Assembly (NCBI RefSeq): GCF_002775205.1
Contig: NC_036451.1
Coordinates: 248,001-312,000 of the forward strand
Direction of reading: 5' to 3'
From: Xiphophorus maculatus
Lineage: Eukaryota > Chordata > Actinopteri > Cyprinodontiformes > Poeciliidae
Length of the DNA stretch: 64,000 nt
This document shows positions 13,101-22,812 of this stretch, one piece after another (the stretch's first letter is position 1; the number at the start of each line of letters is the position of its first letter). A program made the translations under genes and the position numbers. The notes under the pieces are model-generated. The model was not told the DNA's origin. It searched no databases and saw only the letters and a program-made list of their open reading frames with translations.

Positions 13101-16100
13101 AAACGTGTTAACATGCAGAACCTCAAGGCAGCGTGTTTGTGTGATTTGTCTAGGACCTGAGGAAGCAGCATGACGAGCAGATTTCTCTCTATAAGGAGGA
13201 ACTGGAGCAAACCTTTAAGGCAAAGGTAACGTAGTAGTCAGCGTTCAGCCTGCTCAGTGGAGTCCTGAGCCACAGTGTTAGTGTTGGTCTGCTTCCAGCT
13301 GGAAAACGCCAAGATGTCGTCAGAGTTCAACGACAAGGCCATGGGCGCGGCCCGCGAGGAGCTGCAGGAATCCCGAACCCGAATGGAGAGCCTGGGCTAC
13401 CAGCTGGCCGCACTGCAGAAACAGGTACGCTTCACCTCCACACACACACACACACATACACACACACAGTGTATCCCCTTGTGGGGACCAGGATGCGGTC
13501 CCCATAATGTAGTATGTGTCAGGAAAATTGTCCCCACTAGGTATTACAAACAAACGCACACACACACACACACATTGCAACAGGCCAGCGATGGGTTCTC
13601 CTCCCAGGCTGCGGTGTTAAGGAACTGGCTGTGCTTGCAGGTGTCGGCCTCAGAGGACCGCATCAGAGAGCTGGAGGACATCCTGTCTGCAGAGCGCGAC
13701 AAGCACCGGCGTGCTGTTGAGGCCAAGGAGCAGGAGATGACCGAGCTGAGAGAGAGAATGAATGCTCAGCTCAGCGAATACCAGGAGCTGCTGGACGTCA
13801 AGCTGGCTCTGGACATGGAGATCAACGCATACAGGAAGCTTCTGGAGGGAGAAGAGCACAGGTACTGGAATACACAATATCTGCAAAAAAAGATTATTCC
13901 TCCAGGAAGAAACAAATGGCTTCTATCTGAATATTTGGCCTAAAGGGACTGAGAGGTTGCAGCAGCTCACCACTGCTTCATGCTGGATGAGCTCACTTCC
14001 TGTTTGGCTCACCAGAAACCCATCTGATCTTCCTCTGCAAAGGTCTGGCAGTTCAGCCAGCTAAATTTCTCTCTGCCCCCCTTGTTACTAGGCCTGTCAC
14101 GATAAACAATAAATCAATTAATCGCACGATAAATTAAAACTATCGACCTCATTTTAATTATCAGCTTTATCGTTTCTTCCGGCCTTTTTCTCTTTCTGTT
14201 GATTACACTGAATGAAAAAAGGCTCAACTCCGGTGCTCTCCACTGACCTCTCCCTTCCTCATTTCCTTAGTGTAAAGCCCAGCGCACACTACACGATCTT
14301 AGATCTGTCGGCCGATTGTCGGCCCATTTTCAAAACCTGAGACCGCAAACTAGTAGACAGAAATCCTAGGTATAACTGTTCGATGGGGTTCGGTCCTGCT
14401 GTGTGGTGTCCAACAATGGGCACAAAATAATGGCTACAAGTTCAGTGAACTAATTTTAAAACCAGCATTAATCAATGCTTTACTACAATCTACCTGCAAT
14501 GCATGTGGCTAGTGTCAACGTAAAGTCCTGACTGAATGAAAATCATTACAACCTATTTATGTCACGTTAAGGAAGAACAGCTGAAAAGTTACCGGGTTTA
14601 TCAACTGCGGTAGCAATTTCACTCCAATTCCTCCTCTTGTCATTTCTATATTCTTTGCACAAAATGTTGAATAAACATTAATGTTGTTTCCACATATCAT
14701 CTCCAATGTCAGCTGGACTTGGGGTTGCCAGGTGTCAGCTGTTTGGGATTCCCCTCTATAATTTCCCCTCAGATAGCACTGAGGAGAATCTGCGCTTTCT
14801 GATTGGCTACCTGTTACATTCAACAGGCTGCCTTAACTCTCCCAGTCAGGGAAAACCCCTGATTTAGATCAAGTGGCCACAACGATCTACCCTAACACAC
14901 CATAAACTACAGGATGATCGGTTACGAAATCGCAAGCGACAATCTTAGAACGCCCAACGTTCTAAGATTGTCGTAAGGGGAAAATCGGGGCCAAAAATCA
15001 TGTAGTGTGAACTATTGCATCAGTCGGGGCGTGGCGTAGTGGTTAGCGCGACCCATATTTGGAGGCCTTGAGTCCTCAACACAGCCGTTGCGGTTCGACT
15101 CCCGGACCTGACGACATTTGCCACATGTCATCCCCTTTCTCCTTCCCCGTTTCCTGTCAGCCTACTATCATATAAGGGACACTAGAGCCCACAAAAGACC
15201 CCCTGGAGGGGTAAAAAAAAAAAAAAAAGATAGTCGATGTGCCCGTCTTCTCTATTTAAATCGAATTATTACTGAAGGGTATTAAAAAAGAGGATCATTT
15301 AATGCTAGCTTTGGATAAAACGTTTGGCTCCTTCTTCCTCTTTAATTTTTCCCGGGATCCTCGGCGAGCGGCGTTCTCCGTGGGCGACTTAATGGAGACT
15401 GAGAATCCATTTTATTTCTGTTTTTGGTTGTTTTGTTTATTTTGTTGATCAGTTACAGTGTTAAGTGTTCTTATAATAAAGTGTATCTTTCTTTGGCAGG
15501 AAATCGCATGCATTATTATGTAATTTCCATTAAATAAATGTAAAAAGGTCTTCAAACAATATTATCGTTTAATTATCGCAATAATTTTTGAGACAATCGC
15601 TCAGCAAAATTTGTTATTGTGACAGGCCTACTCATTACTCCTCTTGGCTGCACATGCTCAGTTAACTACTGTACAGTCACCCCACTGTTGCCAACTTAGG
15701 GATTTTTAGCTGTATTTAAATTATTCAGCTTGTTTTAATTTATCCTGCGATTAATTGATTTATTGCGACAGGCCCAGCCCCACCCAGCTCTGTCTGAGTG
15801 ATTCTCATGGGTGTTTGTGGATTTCACAGAGCTGAATAACTGAACACAAGTGTTCACTGGAAGAGGCTAAGACATTCATCATGTGACCTCTGACCTCTGG
15901 GTTTTGGTGGTCCTGTGGGAGTTCTGCTCAGAGGCCTCTTCTGATGTTCCTGGGGGCTCCTGGTGCATGATGGGATTGAAAGCTGCAGGGCCGACCAGAG
16001 TCATCAGAGTCAGCAGAAGGAAACATTAGGATTGAAAACTAACAACTTTTATGACTATAGGTGGTTTAATTGGTGACAAATGGTTTTGGTCTGCTGTGAT

Positions 16101-17975
16101 TATTAAATAATAAACCATCATGCTTTTGTTCAGACTGAAACTGTCCCCAACCCCGTCGGCCCAAGTTACAGTTTCCAGGATATCGGGCTCGTCCTCTTCC
16201 CGTTCCTCCAAGAGGAAGCGAGGCGAGGTGGAGGCAGCCGACCTGTCGGAGTTGGCCAAGGGAGACGAGCAGCTGCTGGTGTCTGAGGAGGCCACGGCCA
16301 GCGGCGCCGTCACCATATCACCCACCGACATGGACGGAAATGCCGTCACACTCAACAACCAGAGTGAACAGGTGGGTTCCTGACACAGGATAGACCCACT
16401 GGGTAAGCGGTCGGGGCTTCACTGACACCTGGTGTGTTGCAGGACCAGCCTCTGGGCAACTGGAGGCTGAAGAGGCAGGTTGATGATGGAGAGGAGGTCA
16501 TCTACAAGTTTTCCCCAAAGTTTGTTCTGAAGGCTGGCCAGTCCGTCACGGTGAGCTGAGCTGAACATGCTCAATTAGGAAGACAAAATGTTTCTCTGCC
16601 TGCTGTAGGCTGAGGAAACTGCTAGTAAACACAGAAGATCCAAACTAACCATTTTCCTAGTTTAAGGAAAAATTCAGATTCATAAACCACAAGAACAAAT
16701 GTGCCCACAGGCCTATCACCATATCGCATTCTGCTGGACCATAAATTGCCCCAGAAGTTGTTGCAATAAATAATAATATGATTTGGAGACTATTTTCAAG
16801 TAATAGAATGGCAATGGCATAATATTGCAACAACACATTCTCAAAGATGAATAAACCTTAAATCCTAATAAACATTTCACACTTGAACTGGAAGATGTGC
16901 TAAATATATTAAATATATTAGGATATATATTTAGGATTAGGATATCTGTTTATTAGTCTGTTTCAAATTAATAAGCAGAAACTACAAATAAAACAAATTA
17001 TGTGTCTGTAAAAAAAAAAGTCCTTCAAAAGATCGGCCAGTTGAGACCAAAACACCAGACTGAAGTATTTTATCATCCAGTTTTTGGTAGAAAGAGAGAA
17101 ACCATCATGCAAACGAAAATGATTGAGTTTGTTTTATTTTATTATGTGATTAATTGATTTGTTGCAACAGGCCTATATACCCATAATACAATATTCTGCT
17201 ATGCAATTTCTGCATAATGGAAGGAGAAACGGGTTTTGTTTGGTTTTGAATCTGAAATAAACATGGAGTTAATTATCCATCTCTGAAATTACATTAAAAC
17301 AGCCAGTAAATATGAAGCATAGTGATTAACCAAACATGTCTGTCTGTAGCCAGCAGTGGTTTTCCTGTTTAAAATTAAACACAACCCACCCAAGTAAACC
17401 ATAATAGTGGACACATTGGTGGTTCTGCCCACAGGTGTGGTCTGCTGATGCAAGTGTGGCTCACAGTCCACCCACTGACCTGCTGTGGAAAAGCCAAGCT
17501 TCCTGGGGAACAGGAAGTGTCATCATCACCTCTCTGACCAACGTGGATGGCGAGGTAAAGATGTCCGACCCACCTCATGATTTCCATTTACTTCCTAAAG
17601 TGTGCTGGCAGTGTGTGCCGATGACAAACCAAGGGTCTTCATTGTTGTGTTGACTGAGCAGGAGGTCGCCCGCCGCAGCGTCACCAAGACTCAGGTGGAG
17701 GTTGAGAACGGAGATGGGACTGAAGAGGAAATGGCTCAGAAGGTGATTCTGTAATATGCGAAGCCTAAACGTGTTGCATGCATAGCCTGGTAGCCTTGGT
17801 AACCTTGGCTCTGAAGTGTGACCTGTTTCATTATTCATTTTTTGTTGTGGATTTTTTGTTTGCTACTTTTTCATCTTTTCTGACTTAATATTTCTGTTCT
17901 GTTTTCAATAAATGGACATCTTTGTGTTTTCCTCAACAGGTCAAAGTGTCATCTAGAGAGTGCGCCATCATGTGA
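7194..17975 (+). CDS. lmnb2: Lamin B2
   Basis: B-type lamin: an intermediate filament of the nuclear lamina under the inner nuclear membrane. Exons: 7194-7412, 8255-8391, 9564-9720, 11156-11281, 12155-12253, 13154-13225, 13299-13424, 13641-13861, 16134-16371, 16443-16550, 17435-17554, 17662-17742, 17940-17975, together 579 codons plus stop with every phase closing. Residues 1-27 form the head with a mitotic Cdk-type site (TPLSPTR, 19-25). The coiled-coil rod runs about 28-385 and ends [16 protein letters not shown]. The tail has a second SPT site near 390, an NLS KRKR at 412-415, an Ig-like fold (LGNWRLKRQ...[18 protein letters not shown]) and a terminal CAIM CaaX box for farnesylation. Intron 2 starts with GC rather than GT. 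Intron 8 holds a stack of transposons. Lamin B2 is preferred over B1 from the N-terminus and general similarity to human LMNB2. Confidence 0.95.
8830..9410. mobile_element. hAT-like MITE in lmnb2 intron 2
   Basis: It starts TAGAGCTACAGCTAATGATTATTGTAGTAAT, a degenerate form of a common fish hAT end, and carries ATTAACTAATTACTAAATTAGG near the other side, which pairs with the left part. The right border and the target duplication are unclear. No coding part. Confidence 0.5.
10286..10678 (+). mobile_element. Full-length tRNA-derived SINE with TGGA tail
   Basis: The head reads GGTGCAGTTGGTAGAACTG (A-box region) and GAGTTCGATTCCCGA (B-box), followed by a long conserved body (CATGGAGTTTGCATGTTCTC, CCGGCTTCCTCCCACAGTCC, GCGACAGACTGGCGACCTG) and ends in GGATGGATGGATGG. 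It lies in lmnb2 intron 3 (9721-11155). A short 3' copy of the same family is at 31020-31092. Confidence 0.85.
12380..12440 (+). mobile_element. LINE 3' tail, very short
   Basis: TTTCCCAATGGAAATCAATAAAG followed by TATTCTATTCTAT is the typical 3' end of L2/Rex-type LINEs of fish. Only about 60 bp are present, in lmnb2 intron 5, consistent with extreme 5' truncation. Confidence 0.5.
13437..13468. repeat. (CA)n microsatellite
   Basis: A CA run with one TA interruption in lmnb2 intron 7, 13 bp behind the donor of exon 7. Confidence 0.9.
13549..13575. repeat. (CA)n microsatellite
   Basis: A second CA run in the same short lmnb2 intron 7, about 80 bp from the first; the two can cause length polymorphism of this 216-bp intron. 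Confidence 0.9.
14283..15013. mobile_element. Nested MITE inside the hAT element
   Basis: The left end has CGCACACTACACGATCTTAG and the right end on the minus strand reads GTTCACACTACATGATTTTTGG, so CACACTACAYGAT forms the terminal pairing. It contains a perfect 16-bp hairpin at 14937-14973. Superfamily is not certain. Confidence 0.55.
14937..14973. repeat. Perfect 16-bp hairpin
   Basis: Arms CGACAATCTTAGAACG and CGTTCTAAGATTGTCG with a 5-base loop, inside the nested MITE of lmnb2 intron 8. Confidence 0.9.
15025..15228 (+). mobile_element. Complete tRNA-derived SINE with poly-A tail
   Basis: The head GGCGTGGCGTAGTGGTTAGCG and the B-box GCGGTTCGACTCCCGG precede TTTCCTGTCAGCCTACT, GGGACACTAGAGCCC, CCCCCTGGAGGGG and an A16 tail. 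It is the best copy in the window and the reference used here for the split copy at 535-3768. The long pure A tail argues for a fairly young insertion. Confidence 0.85.
15725..15776 (-). mobile_element. Isolated hAT terminus, same family as 14089
   Basis: On the minus strand it reads GGCCTGTCGCAATAAATCAA followed by TTAATCGCAGGATAAATT, nearly the same as the left end at 14091-14140. It is a second, truncated copy or part of an older insertion event next to the main element. Confidence 0.6.
16706..17176. mobile_element. hAT-like MITE in lmnb2 intron 10
   Basis: The left side is CACAGGCCTATCACCATATCGC and the right side on the minus strand is TAGGCCTGTTGCAACAAATC, related to the AGGCCTGTCACGATA ends of the intron 8 element. 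It is diverged and non-coding. Confidence 0.5.
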
Positions 17976-20443
17976 AGTCCTCTGGTGATATTAAAGCCTT
18001 GGAGCTTCTCATCTCTTTACTCACTTTTTTATATGTATTTTTTTAATTGAAAGACACTCAGATGTTGTTCATCATCTGATGATGTTTTTGTTGGTCCAAG
18101 AAATCCTCCTCCGTATAGAAATGAGGTTTCTCTTCGACAGAATATAACCAGTGAAACCAGCGGGTCCAGAAGCAGTGTTCCAGTTGAACATCCCCTCATT
18201 AATTTCAGATTTAGTCCTAAATGAGTGAACATATTATTTTTAATGATTCTTTTTTGATCCTCTACAACTGACAGGAGGTCGAAACCTAAAAGACGAGCTG
18301 AGCTCAGCTCAGAGTTTTTCCTTTGAAAACAACATTTCCTTTCATCTCTTAAACACAAACACTTTTTAGATTTACATAAGTTAGAAGGAGGACAGATGGA
18401 ATAATGCATAATGCTGTTTGCAGGGATTTGTCAGGTTAACATTTCCCTGCCATCAGTCCTCAATACATCCCTCTGTTATCTTTATCCTGTTACTTTTTCT
18501 GTCATTTATCCCAAATATAAATCAGTTCATTAGATGATCACCAAATTCAACATTTCTGTATGGAAATGCTTTTTAAGGTTTAGAATCTAGATATTAAAGC
18601 ATGTATACCAATTCTAACTGGTGATAAATATAGATTTCTGCATATGGACAAACAGCTGGTGTAGAGTTGATCTTATTCAAACTCCATGTTAGTTTGAAAT
18701 GAAAATGTCCAGAATGTATTTGCTGCCATTGACTGGTTTGTAGTGAGAGAAATGTATCCAGTGTGTGTTTATTTGGCTACATAGGAGCATGTGAAACACT
18801 AGGAGGAATGTTTGCCAGTTGTCAGTACAAGAACACGCAAATGTTTTTTTGTGTGTTTTTTTTTTAAATAATTTGTTTTAATAATTTTTCTAAAATCAGC
18901 TTTTTTTGCCCAGTTCTTAAGAGCACATAGGATGAAAGCAAGTACAGATTTTAAAACTCATATTTTCAGAATAAAGTTACTCGCAGCCATACATGATTAA
19001 CTTTATTACTCGTGTAATAAAGTTACTCATGTAACTTTACCAGGCGGCTCCCCCTTCAACCCCCTGGTAAAGGGGGAGCTATATGTTGATCCTCTGGTTG
19101 CTATGGAGATAAAAACAGACAGTAAAATTCTGACCTGTTGCCTCCTCTTCCTCACATCAGCTCTTCCCTTCATCTCCAGTTTAGCAGCTTGTGTACCTTC
19201 AGGCCAGCTTAAGTCACTAACCATGATCACATGTAAGCTTTCTGTAGCTCAGTATGCTGTTGACTGGGAGCAATGGGACTGTGCATTTCCACTGTACATT
19301 CTCTGTAGGCTCACAGTAAGAGGCAGCCATGTTGGCCCCATGACACTAAGAGCATTTAGGAATGCCTTTGTCTTCAAACCCTTGGTTTTGGGTGTTTTGG
19401 ACAATCTCCAGAAACATCTGCTGACACTAGGTTTGTCTTAAGGAAGACAAAGCTAGCATCGGCTGTCATACATCATCATCCCACGCTGGTTGGCCAGACA
19501 CTGTCTTATTCTAAGCTACAAAACATCACAATGTCTGGAGGTTACCTAGTGGAGAAGACCACATGTCAGAACTATGGTGAGTTATTGCCTGTTTGTTTCC
19601 TGCCACTGACCAGGGATGACTAACATGTCTTCCTAGTGTCCTCTCCACCCTACGCTACATCAGAAGTTGATTGACTTTCAGAATAAATCACTTACTTTAT
19701 TAAAAGGTCTTAGCATCAGTGATGAGCTGTGTTTGAAACAGTTTAAAGGACTGCCATTTCTCTTAGAGAAGAGAATCATGTTGGTCTATGTTTTCTCTCG
19801 CATCTGCTTGGTGTCAAATACCAAAGCAGCAACTTGCTTTAAACCCGGTCATCTCCAGTCCACAGCCATCGTAGATCCCTGGACAGGGAGCTCCTATGAT
19901 GCAGTGATTAAAGTGATTATCATCCATACTAGTTACTGTAGTACATGAGAAATGTTTGATTTGGTTTGAGGTATTTTAGTAACTGACTTTTTCTTGTGTT
20001 GGAATGCTGTGCTTTATAATGTTAGCTTGGTTTTTATTCTTTTATTTTAAGTTTGTGATTTTGTAATAATTCTGTTGATATTTACTATGATAATTGAATT
20101 GGGAGTTTTGTGATTAACCGTTTGTAGATTGTTGAACCAGCACTGGTTCTGCTACATGTGAAGCAGAACCTGAACATGTAGCCATAGAGATATGAAAACT
20201 AGCCTGATCTGAGAACAGCAGCTTATTAGCAGAGCGCCACCACCTGGCTGCTGCACATGCTACAGTCTCTGGTAGATGAGTTCACGCTGACTGTTTTACA
20301 TTAGATAATTAGATTTTATGGAGAAAATTTCAAGTCTCACATTTTAAGAGGCACATTTGCCTTTCATGTGAGATATGATATGACTAAACACCAATTCTTT
20401 TATCCATAATGACCTGGTAACCTACTTTTTTACATACAATAAA
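17976..20443 (+). other. lmnb2 3' UTR and downstream region
   Basis: No second gene is visible here. An ATTAAA lies 15 bases after the stop (17990-17995), another near 18594, and a clean AATAAA at 20438-20443 after long A/T-rich sequence. A long 3' UTR up to about 20.46 kb is likely, because vertebrate lamin B mRNAs carry long 3' UTRs, but the actual end cannot be decided from sequence. At 18960-19030 there are repeated AATAAAGTTACTC units with a 12-bp hairpin, and at 20234-20256 a CTCF-like CCAGGTGGTGGCGCTC on the minus strand. Confidence 0.5.
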
Positions 20444-20929
20444 GATTTTACATTTCATTTATGGGATTACTTGTTTTTTGTATAAGGTTTCATAAAGTAC
20501 TTGCAGGTTTTAGTCTAGATCAGTGATGAGAATACTGTACAATTCTCAACATGTTTGATTATCACATTTGTTGCCCTTTCATTTTTAAAACACTTCATTG
20601 TTCAATACATTTTATTTAGCAACTTTCACTAATGAAAATTACAAAGTGCTGCAGAATTTTAATGTTACTGTGCACAGTTAGGTAAGTCTTGTTTTAGGGT
20701 TCTTTTAATTAATTACAGTGCTCCTAGTTAATCCAAAATATTAAGCCTCCAAAAGTAAGAATATATATGCACAATTTTACAACTAAACAAAAAACAGTTT
20801 TCCATCAAACTTTTGTATTTTCATCTGAATGAAAATTCAAACCTTTCAACAAACATTTCTGACATTTAAAAAAAAATTAACAAGAGATCATGGCTATCCT
20901 TTTCAATAACAATGATCGGCTTCCCATTC

Positions 20930-21165
20930 ATGAAGCCCAAAGGTCTTTTGATCTGTTGATCTACTTACTCTGCAGCAGCAACCTAATCCTCCGACTGGTC
21001 AGAGAGTTGAACAGGTCTTCACTGGAAGTCTCCCACTGAAGAACCGTCAAAAGTTCTTAACTGGGTTCAGGTCAAGTGAAGTCAGAAGTGTTTCATCCTT
21101 TTCCAGCCAGCCATTCAGAGGAGGACTTGAATGCATGTGATGCTGCGTTGTCCTGCACGAAAATC
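20930..21165 (-). mobile_element. Decayed DDE transposase fragment (Tc1/mariner-like)
   Basis: On the minus strand, QIFVQDNAASHAFKSSSEWL is followed shortly after by SLDLNPVKNF in another frame. QDNAxxH and (S/P)DLNPxxN are the second and third catalytic-motif surroundings of Tc1/mariner-type DDE transposases. The copy has in-frame stops and at least one frameshift between the motifs, so it is a fossil. It lies between lmnb2 and commd2. Confidence 0.6.
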
Positions 21166-21572
21166 TGTTTTTATTTTTTTTAAGGCACAGACTTCATTCT
21201 GAACCACTGGGTGAAGGAAATATATTCTAAAAACTTCCAGTAGTTAACATGCCACCAGACATGGATCGTAAAATATAACAATGGTCATTGTGACCTAACA
21301 GTTCCACTAGAGGACGGCTGAGTCACTCAAGACTTCATGCAACATGATCCAGGAAGATGAGTATTCTGTACAGAAAGTGAAACATAATGTTTAGCTGCAG
21401 GAAAGAGCTGAATTAATGAGTCCTGGACAGAAAAAAACACCATAATTACTTTTGAATCTCTAAAGAAAGAAATAATTGGGTGTATGTTATAAGATTATCC
21501 TTATTGGATGGAAACTTGGTTAGTTAAATTTAGTTGGGTCTTCGAGCTTGCTTGTTCAGATTCATATTCTTA

Positions 21573-21640
21573 TCAGTAGGTGGCAGAAATCCTCCAAATT
21601 GATGTTGGGAAACCGTCATTACAAAAGAAGAAGAAGACTG
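21573..21640 (+). promoter_or_regulatory. commd2 promoter module (GTAGGTGGCAG ... AAGAAGAAG)
   Basis: Starts CAGTAGGTGGCAGAAAT, continues to GGGAAACCGTCATTAC and ends in AAGAAGAAGAAG, directly before a GC-rich stretch (GTTGCGGCGGCTCCCGGAG) and 60-125 bp before the commd2 ATG. It aligns along its whole length with the block at 40147-40215 upstream of ctns. It may be a repeat-derived promoter piece with a CTCF/YY1-like core. Confidence 0.5.
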
Positions 21641-21698
21641 TTGCGGCGGCTCCCGGAGCTCCAGATGTTGTGGCTGTGTTAAAAGGCTGGTTTTCAGG

Positions 21699-22781
21699 AT
21701 GCTGTTGGTTTTATCTGAGGATCATAAGGAACATCTGAGCTTCCTGACCAAGGCTGATGGTTCCGGTAAGAACAGTCTGCGGCTGCGCACTGCTGCGTGT
21801 TGAAGGTGAAGTCCAGAGATGGTGGTCTGAGCTTGGGAGCAAACAGAACAGAGCACACTATTCCTTTTGTTGGTCTTCAACTACAGAAGCATTGGAGGTG
21901 GATTTTCATTGGCTGTGTAACTCGTCCTTTCCAACAGGACATCAAACCAATCAATAGTTTCTGAGCTCTCCACCCTGTCTGGTGTTGAGCTTTATGCTGT
22001 GGACGGTCACATGACATCAGAGACAGCAGCTGATCCAGACTCGATACTCACAAATCAAATACCAACAGCCTGAGAGATTACTACCGTTTTTCTGAAGCTT
22101 CTGGCATGTTCTTAAACTTCAATAAATGTGAATTAATGGCCATCCATGATTACTTGCTAGTGACACCATATGGTTAAAGACAACGTCAAATACAAGAACG
22201 AATATATCTTAGGATGTAGAGAGAAAAGAGTAACTTTGATTAAAGTGCCCACCCTAAGAAACCCATTTATCTAAATTTGAATTATTTTCCCTGTATCCTA
22301 TGTTAATATTCCTCAAAAGATTATTAAATTATTCAACCAAAAATAATTGTAACTTTAACTGGAGGAATAAACATAATTATATTTGGAAAGATTATGTACA
22401 AAATCATTAGGTAAGGCGGCCTAACGCAACTGACTTTGACCGCTGCTTTAAAAGTGAGATGGCTACAAAACGGTTTTTTTTTAACCAATGTGAAACGTTT
22501 GGCACACTATTCCTTTTAAAATAGTTTTCAGGTTGGGTAGCATTGATTTTTTTTTTGGTGTAATTAAACTACCTGTTAAATTATCTAAGTTCTTCATTAT
22601 TAAAAGATAATGGAGAACATTATATACTAGTCAAATAGAAATCCTACCACATCGCCCCCAAAATATGTCTGGATTTATGATGAATACTGTAATCTTATTT
22701 TGATTCATTCAGATATTTTTGTTGTCATTCAACATAAAATCAGATATGCTCTGCAGAAAAAGATTACGATGCATCATCATA

Positions 22782-22812
<31 letters not shown>

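Larger units (their letters stand above)
14089..15630. mobile_element. hAT element in lmnb2 intron 8, with nested insertions
   Basis: The ends are TAGGCCTGTCACGATAA and, on the minus strand at the right, TAGGCCTGTCACAATAA. The flanks CTTGTTAC (14081-14088) and CTCATTAC (15631-15638) match at 6 of 8 positions, an aged hAT target duplication. The interior holds a smaller inverted-repeat element (14283-15013) and a SINE (15025-15228). No transposase is recognisable. Confidence 0.75.

Noticed and set aside
19103-19441. 112-residue plus-strand frame between lmnb2 and commd2
   Set aside because: Low-complexity hydrophobic composition, no family resemblance, lies in the probable lmnb2 3' UTR.
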